Source: Streptomyces umbrinus
GTDB lineage: Bacteria; Actinomycetota; Actinomycetes; Streptomycetales; Streptomycetaceae
Assembly: GCF_030817415.1 (NCBI RefSeq)
Contig: NZ_JAUSZI010000002.1
Span: 248,001-312,000 of the forward strand
Direction of reading: 5' to 3'
Length of the DNA: 64,000 bases
A program made the position numbers and the translations under genes. The first letter of the stretch is position 1, and every line of letters begins with the position of its first letter. Positions 45,301 through 56,285 of the stretch are shown here, in pieces. The notes under the pieces are model-generated. The model had not been told where the DNA came from. It was given only the letters and a program-made list of their open reading frames with translations, and ran no database searches.

Positions 45301-48300
45301 ACCGTGCTGATCCGCTGGTGTGGTGCTGTCTCCAGGGCGGTGACGACACCTTCGGCGGCGGTGTGGACCATGGCGCACAGCGATGCACCCGAGACGGGTT
45401 CGGCGACCTGCACGGTGAGGGTGAAACCGTCACCGGTGTCGTCGACGCTCAGTCCGATCGGGTAGTTCGTCCGCTCCTGGTCGTACAGCAACTCGACACC
45501 GTCAAGGCCGTTGTCCGTTCCTGGCTCGGTGCTCCTGGAGTGCCGGTAGTTGAACAGGGAGGTGAACAGCGGAGTGTCAGCCTTGATGCCGCTGGCCTGC
45601 CGGGCGAGTTTCAAGGGGGCGTGTTCGTGGACGAGCAGGTCCGCCAGCTGGTTCTGCACCGAACGGACCGTGTCCACCACCTGCGCGCCGTGCGTCCGCA
45701 CCCGTACCGGCAGGGAGTTGATGAACAGGCCCAGAACGCGGTCCGCGCCGTTTCCCGCGGCCATACGGCCGAAGAGGACGGTACCGAAGACGACGTCGTC
45801 CTTGCCCGAGGTGGCCGCCAGAACCCGCGCCCACACCATGTGCAGGACCGTGGCCGGGCTCACGCCCAGCCGGCGTGACTGGTCCCGCAGTCGCTGCGCG
45901 AGTTCCGCATCCATCACGCGACGGGACTCGGCCACGCCGGAGCCGTCGCCGCGGACGTCGAGCAGACCGAACGGCGCGGTCGGCTCGGTCACGTCCCCCA
46001 ACAGGGTGGAGAAGTACCTCTGATGTTCCTCCTGCGCCACCCGCAGGCGGGCCTGGGCAACGAAGTTCCGGAACGGCAGAGGCGCGGGCAGGGCTTCCTC
46101 GCGGCCCGTGACGAACGAGCGTACCTCCTGCAGCAGTACGTCCAGGGTGGTGTGGTCCGAGATCAGGTGATGGGCCTGAACGAGTGCGAGCCACTGACCG
46201 TTCACCGGGTCGGTCGTTGTGTACACGCGGATCAGCGGTGCCTGGCCGATGTCCATCGATCCCGGGCATGCGGCCAGCATCCGGCCGGTCACCTCATCGT
46301 CGGGCCCGTCGGGCAAGTCGACGTTTTCCACCGGGATCGCGGCACGGCGCACTACCACCTGGACCGGTTCACGCAGTCCTTCCCACAAGACGGCGGTCCG
46401 CAGGATGTCATGCCGGTCGACGACCTTCTGCATTGCGTCCACAAACCCGTCGAGCCGCTGCCGGGAGTCGAACCCCAACAGCACCGGCAGCACGTACACA
46501 TCGGTCCCGTCCCCGGAGTCACCCATCAGGTGGTGGAAGAGGATCCCTTCTTGCAACGGAGCCAACGGGTACACATCCGCCACGTTGCCCGCTCCGCCCG
46601 GAACCCGGGCCACGATCCGGTCGATCTCCGCGCGGGTCAGATCCACCAGGGAGAGCATGTCGGGAGAAATGGTCAGGGCGTTGTCCGGAATCCGGTTCTC
46701 CGGCACCACCACCTCGGCCGGACCATCCGACGCAGCCAGTCCGGCAGCCGTGGGCGCTGCGAACAACGACCGCACATCAACCGACACCCCCCGGGCCCGC
46801 AGCAGCTCGACCACCCGCACCGCGAGCAGTGAGTGGCCGCCCAGTTCGAAGAAGTTGTCCTCCACCCCGACCGTGGGCAGGCCCAGCACCTCGGCGAACA
46901 CCGAGCACAGGATCTCTTCCTGCACCGTGGCCGGCCCCCGGCCACGGTCGGCCGCCTGGTAGTCCGGAGCGGGCAGGGCCTTGCGGTCCAGCTTGCCGTT
47001 CACCGTCAACGGCAACGCATCCATGACCACCGTCGCGGACGGCACCATGTACTCCGGCAACATCGCGCCGAGATGGGCGCGCAAGGCAGCGGAGTCGACA
47101 CCGCCCGTGTGACCGGGGGCGGGAACGAGGTAACCGACCAGACGGTTGTCACCGGGACGGTCCTCACGCACCACCACCGCTGCCTGGACCACGGACGGGT
47201 GCGCGGTCAGCGCGGCCTCGACCTCACCCAACTCGATCCGGAAACCCCGAACCTTCACCTGGTCATCGGTACGACCGAGATACTCGACCTGCCCGTCGGC
47301 GTTCCACCGGGCCAGGTCGCCGGTGCGGTACATCCGCTCACCCGGGGTGAAGGGGTTGGCCACGAACCGCTCCGCCGTCAGCCCAGGCCGGTCAAGGTAG
47401 CCGCGGGCCAGGCCCGCCCCGGAGACATACAGCTCACCCGCGACACCCACCGGAACCGGCCGAAGAGCCGAGTCCAGCACGTAGACGCGGGTGTTGGCGA
47501 CGGGCGTGCCGATGGGCGGTGTGGTGGGTTCGTCGGCGGACAGAGGGTCGGTGGTGGTGGCGCAGACGGTGGATTCCGTCGGTCCGTAGGCGTTGACGAG
47601 ACGACGGCCCTCGGCCCAGCGCGCAACCAGGTTCTGGCCGAGAGCCTCGCCGCCGGTGATGAGGGTCGTGATCGACGGCAGGCTGTCCGGTTCCATGAGA
47701 GCCAGCGCGGCGGGAGGCAGGAGAGCGTGCGTGACCGAACGCTCCGCGACCAGGCGGACGAGCGCCTGGCCCGGCAGCACGTCGTGCGACGCAGCCGACA
47801 CGAGGCAGGCCCCGTTGCACAAGGCCATCACCATCTCCCAGACCGCCGCGTCGAAACTCGCCGAGGCGAACTGCAACACCCGACTCCCTGCTGAGACCCC
47901 GAACTCCTCCGCCTGCGCGCCGACCAGACTCGGCAGCCCTTGATGAGTGACGGCCACACCCTTCGGTCGCCCGGTGGACCCGGAGGTGTAGATGACATAC
48001 GCGGAGTGGGCGGGCAGCAGGGCGGTACGGCGCTCGGCGTCAGTGGGGTCCGTGCCCTCGAAATCCTTGAGTACGGCGATGGTCCTGGGGTCGTCGACGG
48101 CAACGTAGGGCGGGTGGCCGTCGGTGAGGAGGGAGGCCAAGTCCGCGCTGGTGAGCACCAGGAGAGGTTGGGCGTCGGTGAGCAGGTAGGTGATCCGCTC
48201 GGCGGGATAGTCGGGGTCGATGGGCAGGTAGGCGCCGCCCGCCTTCGTCACCGCGAGGAAGGCGACGACGAGGTCGGCCGAGCGGTGCACCATGACCGCG

Positions 48301-51300
48301 ACCGGCGACTCGGACCCCACCCCGCGATCGATCAGCAGCCGGGCGAGGCGATTGGCACGCTCGTTGAGCTCGGCGTAGGTCACCTCGTCGCCGGCGAAGA
48401 CCACGGCGGTCGCGTCGGGGGTGCGGGCGGCTTGGGCCTGGAACAGCTCAGGCAGCGTCGCAGCGCGCACCTCCCGGGCGGTGTCGTTCCACTCGACCAG
48501 GACCCGGTGCCGCTCCCCCGGGTCCAGTACCTCAATGGCGTCGATGTGCTGGTGCGGTTCCCTGGTGACGGTGTCCAGGACGCGGACGAACCGTTCGGCC
48601 AGTGTCTCCACTGTTTCGGCGTCGAACAGGTCGAGGGCGTAATCGATACCGCCGTACAGACCGGCCGGGCGATCACCGCTGCCCGTACCCGCCTCGGCAC
48701 CGGTGTCGGTGTCGGTGTCGGTGTCGGTGTGGAAGGTCTCAGCCAGGGCGAAGGACAAGTCGAACTTGGCCACCGGTTCGCCGGCGGGCAGGGGTTCGGT
48801 GTGGATGCCGGGCAGGTCGAGGACTGCCGGGGCGTTGTTCTGCAGGGCGAGCATGACCTGGAAGAGCGGGTGGCGGGCCATCGAGCGGGTCGGGGCAAGG
48901 TCTTCGACCAGCCGCTCGAAGGGCACGTCCTGATGCGCGAACGCACCCAGTCCGTTCTCCCGCACCTGCTCCAGCAGACTCGCGAACGTGGGGTCACCGG
49001 ACAGGTCCGTGCGCATCACCAAGGTGTTGACGAAGAACCCCACCAGGTCATCCAGCGCCTCGTCGGTCCGCCCGGCAACCGCGGTACCCACCGGAATGTC
49101 GTCTCCGGCCCCGAGCCGGTGCAGCAGGACGGCCAGTGCCGCCTGAAGCACCATGAACACCGTCACACCCTGGACACGGGCCAGCTCGGCCACCCGGGCA
49201 TGCACCCCGGCAGGCACACGCACCTCCACCCGGCCACCACGGTACGAGGCCACCGCCGGCCGCGGCCGGTCGAACGGCAGCACCAACTCCGGCGGCACCC
49301 CCGCCAACACCTCACGCCAGTAACCCAGCTGCTCGCTCAGCACACTGCCCGGATCGGCCTCCTCACCGAGCAACTCCCGCTGCCACAACGAGTAGTCCGC
49401 GTACTGCACCGCCAACGGCTCCCAGTCAGGCACCCGCCCGTCGGTACGAGCCGTGTACGCGACCGACACATCCCCCGCCAGCGGCCCCATCGACCACCCG
49501 TCACCAGCAATGTGGTGCACCACCAGCACCAGGACATGCTCGTCAGGACCGGCCTCGAACAACCGGGCCCGCAACGGAATCTCGGCGGCGAGATCGAAGC
49601 GATGACCCGCGACCTCACTGATCGCCGACTCAAGATCAGCCACCCGCTCGACCGCAAGAGACACCGAAACCTCTTCAGCCGCAACGATGTGCTGATACGG
49701 CTGACCGCCCACCGTGGCGAACACCGTCCGCAACACCTCGTGCCGACCCACCACATCACCCAGCGCCATCCGCAACGCCTCGACGTCCAGCTCACCGCTC
49801 AACCGCAGAGCCACAGGAATGTTGTAGGTCGCCGACGGACCCTCCAACTCACCCAGGAACCACAACCGCTGCTGCGCGAACGAGACCGGCACCCGCTCCG
49901 CCCGCTCCACCCGACCCAGCGGCTGCCGCCTCACACCCGAAGACGCCAACCGGCCCGCCAGAGCAGCAACAGTCGGCGCCTCGAACAACGTCCGGATCGC
50001 CACCTCCGCCCCAAAAACCGACCGCAAACGACTCACCAGCCGCGTCGCCAGCAGCGAATGACCACCCAGTTCGAAGAAGTTGTCGTCCACCCCGACCGTG
50101 GGCAGCCCCAGCACCTCGGCGAACACCGAACACAGGACCTCTTCCTGCACCGTGACCGGCCCCCGACCACGGTCCGCCGCCACGTAATCCGGAACAGGCA
50201 GAGCCCTACGGTCCAGCTTGCCGTTCACCGTCAACGGCAACGCATCCAGCACCACCAACACGGACGGCACCATGTACTCCGGCAACATCCCGCCGAGATG
50301 CGCGCGCAGGGCAGCGGAATCGACACCGCCAATGTGACCGGTGCCGGGAACGAGGTAGCCGACCAGACGCTTGTCCCCGGGACGGTCCTCACGCACCACC
50401 ACCGCCGACTGGACCACCGACGGATGAGCGCTCAGCGCCGCCTCGACCTCGCCCAACTCGATCCGGAAACCCCGAACCTTCACCTGGTCATCGGTACGAC
50501 CGAGATACTCGACCTGCCCATCGGCGTTCCACCGGGCCAGGTCACCAGTGCGGTACATCCGCTCACCCGGGGTGAAGGGGTTGGCCACGAACCGCTCCGA
50601 CGTCAACCCCGGCCGATCGAGATAGCCCCGCGCCAGCTGAACACCGGCCAGGTACAACTCACCCGAGACACCCACCGGAACCGGCCGCAGAGCCGCGTCC
50701 AGCACATACACCTGGGTGTTGGGGACGGGCATGCCGATGGGGATGCCACCCGGCACATCCGGGTCCCCGGGACGGACGGTGAAGGTGACACATCCGACGG
50801 CCGCCTCGGTCGGACCGTACTCATTCGTGATCAGGACGTCGTGGTGTGCGGACCGCCACCGTGTGAGCTGCTCGTTTGTAAGGCTTTCGCCGCCGACGAC
50901 GAGGTCTCCCCGGGCGAAGGATCCGGCCGGCTCTTCGGACAGAAGGCCCAGGTGGCTCGGTGTCACCTTCAGGAAGGTGGGCGCCAGTCCGGCGGGAAAC
51001 CCATCCTGGATATCTGCGATGTGCAGAGCGCCGCCCGAGATCAGCGTGCCGTACAACGGTGTGACGGTCAGGTCGAACGCAGCCGACGAGTGCAGCACGG
51101 TCCGGCCGCTCAACCCGGGGTACGCGCCGACTGCCCAGTTGAGGTAGTAGGAGACCGCCGCGTGGCTCACCACGACACCCTTGGGGCGTCCCGTGGAGCC
51201 GGAGGTGTAGATCACGTAAGCGGGGTGGGCGGGCAGGAGGGCCGCTCCTCGCTCCTGGTGCGTGAGGTTCTCACCGGCCATGGCGGACAGGGCCGCCGTG

Positions 51301-54300
51301 GTGTCCGGGGCGTCCGTCACGATGCGGGTCACGCCGTCATCCCCTGCGCCCATCACGGCCTGGTGTGTAACCAGTACTGCGACCTGGGCGTCGTTGAGCA
51401 TGTAAGTGATGCGGTCGGCGGGGTAGGCCGGGTCGATCGGGACGTACGCGGCTCCGCTTTTGACCACGGCGAGGAGTGCGACGACGAGGTCGGCGGAGCG
51501 GTCCATCATCACCGCCACCCGTTCTTCCGCCCGGGCGCCCCTGTCCACGAGGACGCGGGCCAGCCGGTTGGCCCGCGCGTTCAACTCCGCATAGGTCACC
51601 TCGGTGCCGTCGCATACAACCGCGGTCGCGTCAGGGGTGCGGGTGACCTGGGATTCGAACAGTTCGGCCAGCGTGGCCTGCGGAACTTCATGGGTGGTGT
51701 CGTTCCACCCGGACAGGATCCGCTCCCGCTCCGCGGTGTCCAGGACATCGATGCGGCTGACCGGCAGCGACGGATCCGCGGTCACTGTCTCCAGGACCAT
51801 GAGGAAGCGCCGTACGATCGCCTCGGCACTCGCGAGATCGAACAGGTCGGTGGCGTACGTGATCAGCCCGGTCAGGCCCGCTGGGGTGCCGCCGTCGGTG
51901 ATCTGCTCGGCAATCTGGAAGTCCAGGTCGAACTTGGCGGGAAGGACGCCCGCAGGCAGTGCCTCGATGTTCAACCCGGGCAGGTCGAGACGGACCTCGG
52001 CGGTGTTCTGCAGGGTGAGCATGACTTGGAACAGCGGATGGCGGGCCATCGACCGGACCGGGGCCAGGTCCTCCACCAGCCGCTCGAACGGCACATCCTG
52101 GTGAGCGTAGGCGCCGAGGTCCGCTTCCCTTGTTCTGGCCAGCAGTTGCAGGAAGGTCGGATCGCCGGACAGGTCCGAGCGCAGGACGAGGGTGTTGACG
52201 AAGAACCCGACCAGGTCGTCCAGTGCCTCGTCGGTCCGCCCGGCGACCGGGGTGCCGACCGGGATGTCGTCTCCGGCCCCGAGCCGGTGCAGCAGGACGG
52301 CCAGTGCCGCCTGCACCACCATGAACACCGTCACACCCTGTGCTCTGGCCAGCTCCGTCAGGGCGCTGTGGATGTGGGCGTCAATGGTCAGTTCGACGCT
52401 TCCGCCCTGGTGGGAGGAGATCGTTGGGCGTGGCCGGTCGAACGGCAGCGTCAGTTCCTGGGGCAGGTCGACCAGTGTCTCGCGCCAGTAACCGAGTTGT
52501 TGGGCCAGCACACTGGCCGCGTCGGCCTCCTCGCCCAGCAGTTGACGTTGCCACAGGCTGTAGTCGGCATACTGCACTGACAACGTTGCCCACTCCGGCG
52601 GCCGACCGGTGGACCGAGCCGTATAGGCAGCTGACAGATCACGCGCCAGCGGCCCCATCGACCACCCGTCACCAGCAATGTGGTGCACCACCAGCACCAA
52701 GACATGCTCGTCAGGACCGGCCTCGAACAACCAGGCCCGCAACGGAATCTCGGCGGCGAGATCGAAGCGATGACCCGCGACCTCACTGATCGCCGACTCA
52801 AGATCAGCCACCCGCTCGACCGCAAGAGACACCGAAACCTCTTCAGCCGCAACGATGTGCTGATACGGCTGACCGCCCACCGTGGCGAACACCGTCCGCA
52901 ACACCTCGTGCCGACCCACCACATCACCCAGCGCCATCCGCAACGCCTCGACGTCCAGCTCACCGCTCAACCGCAGAGCCACAGGAATGTTGTAGGTCGC
53001 CGACGGACCCTCCAACTCACCCAGGAACCACAACCGCTGCTGCGCGAACGACACCGGTAGCACCTTGGGCCGCGTCATCGCCACCAGCGCCGGACGTGCC
53101 GTACCCGAATCCGTCAGCCGCTGCGCGAGTCCGGCCACGGTCGGCGCCTCGAACAGCGCCCGCATCGCGACTTCCGCCCCCAGAGCCGTCCGGATCCTGT
53201 TGGTCAGCTGCACCGCGAGCAGTGAGTGGCCGCCCAGTTCGAAGAAGTTGTCCTCCACCCCGACCGTGGGCAGCCCCAGCACCTCGGCGAACACCAAACA
53301 CAGAAGCTCCTCCTGCACCGTGACCGGCCCCCGACCACGGTCCGCCGCCAGGTAGTCCGGAGCCGGCAGGGCCTTGCGGTCCAGCTTGCCGTTCACCGTC
53401 AACGGCAACGCATCCAGCACTACCAGTACGGACGGCACCATGTACTCCGGCAGCATCCCGCCGAGATGCGCGCGCAGGGCAGCGGAATCGACACCGCCAA
53501 TGTGACCGGTGCCGGGAACGAGGTAGCCGACCAGACGCTTGTCCCCGGGACGGTCCTCACGCACCACCACCGCCGACTGGACCACCGACGGATGAGCGCT
53601 CAGCGCCGCCTCGACCTCGCCCAACTCGATCCGAAAACCCCGAACCTTCACCTGGTCATCGGTACGCCCGAGATACTCCAACTGCCCATCGCCGTTCCAC
53701 CGGGCCAGGTCACCAGTCCGGTACATCCGCTCACCGGCAGTGAACGGATTGGCCACGAACCGCTCCGACGTCAACCCCGGCCGATCGAGATAGCCCCGCG
53801 CCAGCTGAACACCGGCCAGGTACAACTCACCCGCGACACCCACCGGAACCGGCCGAAGAGCCGAGTCCAGCACATACACCTGGGTGTTCCAGACCGGGCG
53901 TCCGATGGGGACACTGCTTCTGCTGGTGTCGCTGTCACACGTCCATGCGGTGACCTCGACCGACGCCTCGGTGGGGCCGTAGAGATTGTGAAGCGGAAGG
54001 CCCAGTACATTCCGGAACTGCCCGACGATGTCGCTGGAGAGCGCTTCGCCGCTGCAGAACACAGCTCGCAGGCCGGTACGGGCGGCGGCCGGTTCACGGA
54101 GGAAGACCTGCAGCAGGGACGGAACAAAGTGCGCGATCGTGACACGTTCGCGTTGGATCAACTCGGCCAGATACCCGGGGTCCCGGTGGCCCGAGGGCTT
54201 GGCGACCACCACCGTCGCACCCTGGAGCAGCGGCCAGAAGAACTCCCGTACCGACACATCGAAACCGAACGGGGTTTTCTGCAACACCCGGTCCAAGGCA

Positions 54301-56243
54301 GTCAAGTTGTAGGTGCCCTGCAGCCATGTCAGCCAGTTGACGATACCCGCATGGGGTACGGACACGCCCTTCGGCCGTCCGGTGGACCCGGAGGTGTAGA
54401 TGACGTAGGCGGGGTGGGCGGGCAGGAGAGTGGTACGGCGCTCGGCGTCGGTGGGGTCGGTGTCCTCGAAATCCTTGAGTGCGGTGGTGGTCCGGGGGTC
54501 GTCGACGGCCAGGTGCGACACCGCTCTGCCGGTGAGGCGGGAGGCCAGGTCCGTGCTGGTGAGCACCAGGAGGGGCCGGGCGTCGGTGAGGAGGTAGGCG
54601 ATCCGCTCGGCGGGGTAGTCGGGGTCGATGGGTACATACGCACCGCCGGCCTTGACCACCGCGAGGAGGGCGACCACCAGGTCGACGGAGCGGTGCATCA
54701 TCACCGCGACCGGCGACTCGGGTCCCACACCCTGGTCGATCAGGAACCGGGCGAGGCGGTTGGCCCGCGCGTTGAGGTCCGCATAGGTCACCTCGACGCC
54801 CTCGAAGACCACGGCGACCGCGTCCGGGGTGCGGGCGGCCTGGGCCTGGAACAGCTCCGGCAGCGTCGCCGCGGGCACCTCCCGGGCGGTGTCGTTCCAC
54901 TCCTCGACGACCAGACGCTCCTCGGAGCCGCTCATCAACGTGATCTGGTGTACACGTTCCTCCGCGGTGGAACGCGCCATCCAATTCATCACGTCAAGGA
55001 ACTGTGCAGCATGCTCATGCACCGCTCCCCGGCTGTAAAGATCCGGATTGGCCTCCGCAACCACGGACACGCTTCCGTCGGATGACCTGTCGTACACCGA
55101 AATCGACAGGTCATTGAAATTTATGCCACCAAGCCCGTGCACGCTGCTGGAGGCGTCGCCGAATCGCAGATCGTAGTCAAAGGAGACGATATTGACCAGT
55201 AGAGGGTAAAGTCCGCTGCGCCCTACGAGTTTCAGGTCTCTGAGGATGTCCTCGTAGCGGTATCGCTGATGCCGCAAGGCATCTCGCACTCCGCGAGACA
55301 CCTGCTTCACGAGTTCCCTCACTGTGACCTTCGGCTGCACCGAGAGGCGCAGAGGAACGATATTCGCCGTCATTCCGGGAATGTCCCGCAGTGCAGTTTT
55401 TCTGCCCATCACGGGGATCCCGAGAATGATGTCCTCTTGTCCCGTCGCGCGATGCAGGTAGGCAGCGCTCGCAGCTACGGCCAGACCCGAAAGGCTCGTT
55501 CCCAGCCGACGTGCGGAGCTTCTTAGTTCCGTAGCGGCGTCGGCAGGGATACGGAGCGTATGCCGTATCAGTTCATGGGGTGTGGTGGAAGGTTCCTGGC
55601 CACTCAGGCTGACCGGTTGAGGGCGATCTGAAAGACGCTCCGTCCAGTACTGCCGGTCCAGTTCGAATTCATCGGACGCCCGGTATTCGGCGTCGGCATC
55701 CATCAGTACGGAACTCGACGGAGGTCCACTGTCCGCGAGGGATTCGCCGGCCAAAAGTGCCGTGTAGACCGCAGCCACTCGGGAGGCGATCCGGGATCCC
55801 GCGAGTCCGTCTGCGATGATGTGGTGAACACGCTGATACCAGAAGAAGAGATCTTCATCCACCTGGAATAGGGCCTGGGTGAAGAGTTCACCACGCCGGA
55901 GATCCACTGGACGTCGCATGTCCGCCCGCATCCAGCCCTCCGCGCTGGAACGGGGATCTCCCTCACGGCTCACGTCGATCACGTGAAACAGCCAATCGCT
56001 CCGCAGATCAAAATACTGCCGCGGAACCTCGTCTGCGGTTCCCTCGAAGCACAGACCGAAAGAGTCGAATTCTAATACGACTCTTCGCACAGCCGCCTCG
56101 AATAAGCCCGCGTCCACCGCCCCATGAATCTCAATGCATTCACCCATGTTGTAGATCGGATTATCCGGATTCAGTTGCTGCGCATGCCATAAACCAAGCT
56201 GTCCGGCCATCAGCTCACGACGGCCACCACGCGATCCAGACAT
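39369..56243 (-). CDS. five-module non-ribosomal peptide synthetase with thioesterase
   Basis: About 5,624 residues, ordered C-A-T x5 then TE. By position: C1 56.2-54.95 kb (HHIIADG near 55822), A1 54.9-53.35, T1 Ser near 53228; C2 53.1-51.7 (HHIAGDG), A2 51.7-50.2, T2 near 50060; C3 49.9-48.5, A3 48.5-46.95, T3 near 46832; C4 46.6-45.3 ([13 protein letters not shown] class, HHLISDH), A4 45.25-43.7, T4 near 43600; C5 43.4-42.05, A5 42-40.4, T5 near 40313; TE 40.2-39.4 (GWSMGG near 39922). Pocket residues read by eye against GrsA: A1 DVRHFSLVEK (Ser-like), A2 DLTKVGEVGK (Asn), A3 DAWLIGAVCK (hydrophobic, uncertain), A4 DAWTIAAVCK (Phe), A5 DVQYSAHVVK (Pro-like). No epimerisation, methylation or cyclisation domain is seen. 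C1 resembles starter C domains, so the peptide may be N-acylated. ATG at 56243 precedes the first C motif; an upstream in-frame start at 56285 exists. Confidence 0.95.
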   Translation of the reverse strand: MSGSRGGRRELMAGQLGLWHAQQLNPDNPIYNMGECIEIHGAVDAGLFEAAVRRVVLEFDSFGLCFEGTADEVPRQYFDLRSDWLFHVIDVSREGDPRSSAEGWMRADMRRPVDLRRGELFTQALFQVDEDLFFWYQRVHHIIADGLAGSRIASRVAAVYTALLAGESLADSGPPSSSVLMDADAEYRASDEFELDRQYWTERLSDRPQPVSLSGQEPSTTPHELIRHTLRIPADAATELRSSARRLGTSLSGLAVAASAAYLHRATGQEDIILGIPVMGRKTALRDIPGMTANIVPLRLSVQPKVTVRELVKQVSRGVRDALRHQRYRYEDILRDLKLVGRSGLYPLLVNIVSFDYDLRFGDASSSVHGLGGINFNDLSISVYDRSSDGSVSVVAEANPDLYSRGAVHEHAAQFLDVMNWMARSTAEERVHQITLMSGSEERLVVEEWNDTAREVPAATLPELFQAQAARTPDAVAVVFEGVEVTYADLNARANRLARFLIDQGVGPESPVAVMMHRSVDLVVALLAVVKAGGAYVPIDPDYPAERIAYLLTDARPLLVLTSTDLASRLTGRAVSHLAVDDPRTTTALKDFEDTDPTDAERRTTLLPAHPAYVIYTSGSTGRPKGVSVPHAGIVNWLTWLQGTYNLTALDRVLQKTPFGFDVSVREFFWPLLQGATVVVAKPSGHRDPGYLAELIQRERVTIAHFVPSLLQVFLREPAAARTGLRAVFCSGEALSSDIVGQFRNVLGLPLHNLYGPTEASVEVTAWTCDSDTSRSSVPIGRPVWNTQVYVLDSALRPVPVGVAGELYLAGVQLARGYLDRPGLTSERFVANPFTAGERMYRTGDLARWNGDGQLEYLGRTDDQVKVRGFRIELGEVEAALSAHPSVVQSAVVVREDRPGDKRLVGYLVPGTGHIGGVDSAALRAHLGGMLPEYMVPSVLVVLDALPLTVNGKLDRKALPAPDYLAADRGRGPVTVQEELLCLVFAEVLGLPTVGVEDNFFELGGHSLLAVQLTNRIRTALGAEVAMRALFEAPTVAGLAQRLTDSGTARPALVAMTRPKVLPVSFAQQRLWFLGELEGPSATYNIPVALRLSGELDVEALRMALGDVVGRHEVLRTVFATVGGQPYQHIVAAEEVSVSLAVERVADLESAISEVAGHRFDLAAEIPLRAWLFEAGPDEHVLVLVVHHIAGDGWSMGPLARDLSAAYTARSTGRPPEWATLSVQYADYSLWQRQLLGEEADAASVLAQQLGYWRETLVDLPQELTLPFDRPRPTISSHQGGSVELTIDAHIHSALTELARAQGVTVFMVVQAALAVLLHRLGAGDDIPVGTPVAGRTDEALDDLVGFFVNTLVLRSDLSGDPTFLQLLARTREADLGAYAHQDVPFERLVEDLAPVRSMARHPLFQVMLTLQNTAEVRLDLPGLNIEALPAGVLPAKFDLDFQIAEQITDGGTPAGLTGLITYATDLFDLASAEAIVRRFLMVLETVTADPSLPVSRIDVLDTAERERILSGWNDTTHEVPQATLAELFESQVTRTPDATAVVCDGTEVTYAELNARANRLARVLVDRGARAEERVAVMMDRSADLVVALLAVVKSGAAYVPIDPAYPADRITYMLNDAQVAVLVTHQAVMGAGDDGVTRIVTDAPDTTAALSAMAGENLTHQERGAALLPAHPAYVIYTSGSTGRPKGVVVSHAAVSYYLNWAVGAYPGLSGRTVLHSSAAFDLTVTPLYGTLISGGALHIADIQDGFPAGLAPTFLKVTPSHLGLLSEEPAGSFARGDLVVGGESLTNEQLTRWRSAHHDVLITNEYGPTEAAVGCVTFTVRPGDPDVPGGIPIGMPVPNTQVYVLDAALRPVPVGVSGELYLAGVQLARGYLDRPGLTSERFVANPFTPGERMYRTGDLARWNADGQVEYLGRTDDQVKVRGFRIELGEVEAALSAHPSVVQSAVVVREDRPGDKRLVGYLVPGTGHIGGVDSAALRAHLGGMLPEYMVPSVLVVLDALPLTVNGKLDRRALPVPDYVAADRGRGPVTVQEEVLCSVFAEVLGLPTVGVDDNFFELGGHSLLATRLVSRLRSVFGAEVAIRTLFEAPTVAALAGRLASSGVRRQPLGRVERAERVPVSFAQQRLWFLGELEGPSATYNIPVALRLSGELDVEALRMALGDVVGRHEVLRTVFATVGGQPYQHIVAAEEVSVSLAVERVADLESAISEVAGHRFDLAAEIPLRARLFEAGPDEHVLVLVVHHIAGDGWSMGPLAGDVSVAYTARTDGRVPDWEPLAVQYADYSLWQRELLGEEADPGSVLSEQLGYWREVLAGVPPELVLPFDRPRPAVASYRGGRVEVRVPAGVHARVAELARVQGVTVFMVLQAALAVLLHRLGAGDDIPVGTAVAGRTDEALDDLVGFFVNTLVMRTDLSGDPTFASLLEQVRENGLGAFAHQDVPFERLVEDLAPTRSMARHPLFQVMLALQNNAPAVLDLPGIHTEPLPAGEPVAKFDLSFALAETFHTDTDTDTDTGAEAGTGSGDRPAGLYGGIDYALDLFDAETVETLAERFVRVLDTVTREPHQHIDAIEVLDPGERHRVLVEWNDTAREVRAATLPELFQAQAARTPDATAVVFAGDEVTYAELNERANRLARLLIDRGVGSESPVAVMVHRSADLVVAFLAVTKAGGAYLPIDPDYPAERITYLLTDAQPLLVLTSADLASLLTDGHPPYVAVDDPRTIAVLKDFEGTDPTDAERRTALLPAHSAYVIYTSGSTGRPKGVAVTHQGLPSLVGAQAEEFGVSAGSRVLQFASASFDAAVWEMVMALCNGACLVSAASHDVLPGQALVRLVAERSVTHALLPPAALALMEPDSLPSITTLITGGEALGQNLVARWAEGRRLVNAYGPTESTVCATTTDPLSADEPTTPPIGTPVANTRVYVLDSALRPVPVGVAGELYVSGAGLARGYLDRPGLTAERFVANPFTPGERMYRTGDLARWNADGQVEYLGRTDDQVKVRGFRIELGEVEAALTAHPSVVQAAVVVREDRPGDNRLVGYLVPAPGHTGGVDSAALRAHLGAMLPEYMVPSATVVMDALPLTVNGKLDRKALPAPDYQAADRGRGPATVQEEILCSVFAEVLGLPTVGVEDNFFELGGHSLLAVRVVELLRARGVSVDVRSLFAAPTAAGLAASDGPAEVVVPENRIPDNALTISPDMLSLVDLTRAEIDRIVARVPGGAGNVADVYPLAPLQEGILFHHLMGDSGDGTDVYVLPVLLGFDSRQRLDGFVDAMQKVVDRHDILRTAVLWEGLREPVQVVVRRAAIPVENVDLPDGPDDEVTGRMLAACPGSMDIGQAPLIRVYTTTDPVNGQWLALVQAHHLISDHTTLDVLLQEVRSFVTGREEALPAPLPFRNFVAQARLRVAQEEHQRYFSTLLGDVTEPTAPFGLLDVRGDGSGVAESRRVMDAELAQRLRDQSRRLGVSPATVLHMVWARVLAATSGKDDVVFGTVLFGRMAAGNGADRVLGLFINSLPVRVRTHGAQVVDTVRSVQNQLADLLVHEHAPLKLARQASGIKADTPLFTSLFNYRHSRSTEPGTDNGLDGVELLYDQERTNYPIGLSVDDTGDGFTLTVQVAEPVSGASLCAMVHTAAEGVVTALETAPHQRISTVDVLDPAERHRVLVEWNDTARELPAATLPELFQAQAARTPDATALVFEDVDLSYTELNARANRLARLLIDRGVGSESLVAVMLVRSIDLIVALLAVTKAGGTYVPIDPDYPDERITYLLTDAQPLLVLTSTDLASRLTGREVSHLAVDDHRTIAALKDFEDTDLTDAERRTPLLPAHSAYVIYTSGSTGRPKGVAVTHQGLSSLAAVQAEEFGVSAGSRVLQFASASFDAAVWEMVMALCNGACLVSAAPDDLLPGQALVRLVAEQSVTHATLPPAALALMEPDSLPSITTLITAGEALGQNLVARWAEGRRLVNAYGPTESTVCATTTDPLSTDEPTTPPIGTPIVNTRVYVLDSALRPVPVGVAGELYVSGAGLARGYLDRPGLTAERFVANPFTPGERMYRTGDLAKWRPDGVLDFLGRADDQVKIRGFRIELGEVEAALTAHPSVVQAAVVVREDRPGDKRLVGYLVRAGGPEGVDNAAVRGHLQGVLPEYMVPSALVILDVLPLTVNGKLDRRALPAPDYVAADYGRGPATVQEELLCSLFAEVLGLPQVGVDDNFFELGGHSLLAVQLTNRIRTALGAEVAMRALFEAPTVAGLAQRLTDSGATRPALVAMPRPKALPVSFAQQRLWFLGELEGPSATYNIPVALRLTGDLDIEALRMALGDVVGRHEVLRTVFAADEGRPYQQILAPPVSFDLPVVEVGREGLTETVAGLAGHRFDLSAEFPLRAWLLRVGPGECVLVLVVHHIAGDGWSMGPLAGDVSAAYTARTDGRVPGWESLAVQYADYSLWQRELLGEEADPGSVLSEQLGYWRKALAGVPQELVLPFDRPRPAVASYRGGRVEVRVPAGVHARVAELARVQGVTVFMVVQAALAVLLHRLGAGDDIPVGTPVAGRTDEALDDLVGFFVNTLVMRTDLSGDPTFASLLEQVRENGLGAFAHQDVPFERLVEDLAPTRSMARHPLFQVMLALQNNAPAVLDLPGIHTEPLPAGEPAAKFDLFFTLSETFHTNANLGAGAGAGAGAGAGAGTGTGNRPAGLYGGIDYALDLFDAETVETLAERFVRVLDTVTREPHQRVSVVETLSEEERHRLVAEWNDTVQEVPGATLPELFQGRVAKHPDAVAVVVDGAEVTFAELDERANRLARLLIRRGIGPERIVGLALPRSVDLIVGLLAVLKSGAGYLPIDPEYPAERIAFMLADAVPSLTLTITEVAGRTTTGPALLLDDPAVVAELGALPADVPGDTERTRPLRPQHPAYLIYTSGSTGRPKGVVMSCGALVNLLSWHASVIPAEADSRVAQFTAISFDVSAQEILSALLDGKTLVVPDEEIRRDPEEFVAWLREQKATELYAPNLMVDALGEAVAQHGTELPRLRHVSQAGEALALSDRVRDLCGAVGTVLHNHYGPTETHVVTAHTLPADRAAWPGGTAPIGRPVWNTRVYVLDPVLRPTPVGVAGELYVSGAQLARGYHARPGLTAQRFVASPFTPGERMYRTGDLARWNAEGQLEYLGRTDQQVKVRGFRIELGEVEAALSAHPSVAQAAVMVREDRPGDKRLVGYVVPDGGHTSGDGDTARVDLAALRAHLGAMLPDYMVPSAWVVLESLPLTANGKLDRRQLSAPDHTWSTPSREPSSVQEEILCRIFAEELNVPHIGVEDNFFERGGHSLLAVKLVSRIRSIMDVDVSLHMLMETPSVAGLAHRLSLPATNDSLRMLLPIRTHGGRPPLFCIHPRSGLSWCFAPLAGFIPAGIPLYGLQARDVDGAGELPGSIREMAEEYVKELRTVQPSGPYRLLGWSMGGRVAQEMAVQLQEDGQQVALIIMGGYAPAPLEKLNADETGRESEDLVRQAIQERDGNGRGDHVDASEIIDEAPSLRDLAGLPDYFRSEISEEEAEVRARIIANNTRIYVKHYPRRFHGDLLFISSDELEDGWGRAMWQPYTSGHISESRLPCSHDDMANPSMLSLLWGAIVGWLSTAKDG
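42211..42255 (-). repeat. hexanucleotide repeat (CCCGCA)n in the C5 domain
   Basis: Seven and a half exact copies of CCCGCA, encoding alternating Gly-Ala within the NRPS between the SETFHT segment and RPAGLYGG of C5. A unit of six keeps the frame whatever the copy number. Confidence 0.9.
48702..48731 (-). repeat. hexanucleotide repeat (GGTGTC)n in the C3 domain
   Basis: Four exact copies plus one variant, encoding alternating Thr-Asp at the same place in C3 (after ETFH, before RPAGLYGG) where C5 carries its Gly-Ala tract. Confidence 0.88.
49490..49887 (-). repeat. C3 segment nearly identical to C2 (pair of 52658-53055)
   Basis: About 390 bp of the third condensation domain match the second domain at an offset of 3,168 bp with only scattered differences (for example AGGACATG against AAGACATG). 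This points to recent duplication or gene conversion between modules. Confidence 0.75.
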
Positions 56244-56285
56244 TCCCACACCCCGGTCAACGCTCGCGCTCCACACCAGGAGCAA

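Noticed and set aside
40437..53000. Very long open frames on the plus strand opposite the NRPS (up to about 1,500 codons)
   Set aside because: They are antisense to a clearly coding NRPS, are rich in Arg, Gly, His and Gln with no domain signatures, and are expected mirror frames of high-GC coding DNA.
39369..56243. An epimerisation, methylation or heterocyclisation domain in the NRPS
   Set aside because: No HHxxVDxxSW-type E motif, no SAM motif and no DxxxxD cyclisation motif was seen. Only C, A, T and TE domains can be supported.
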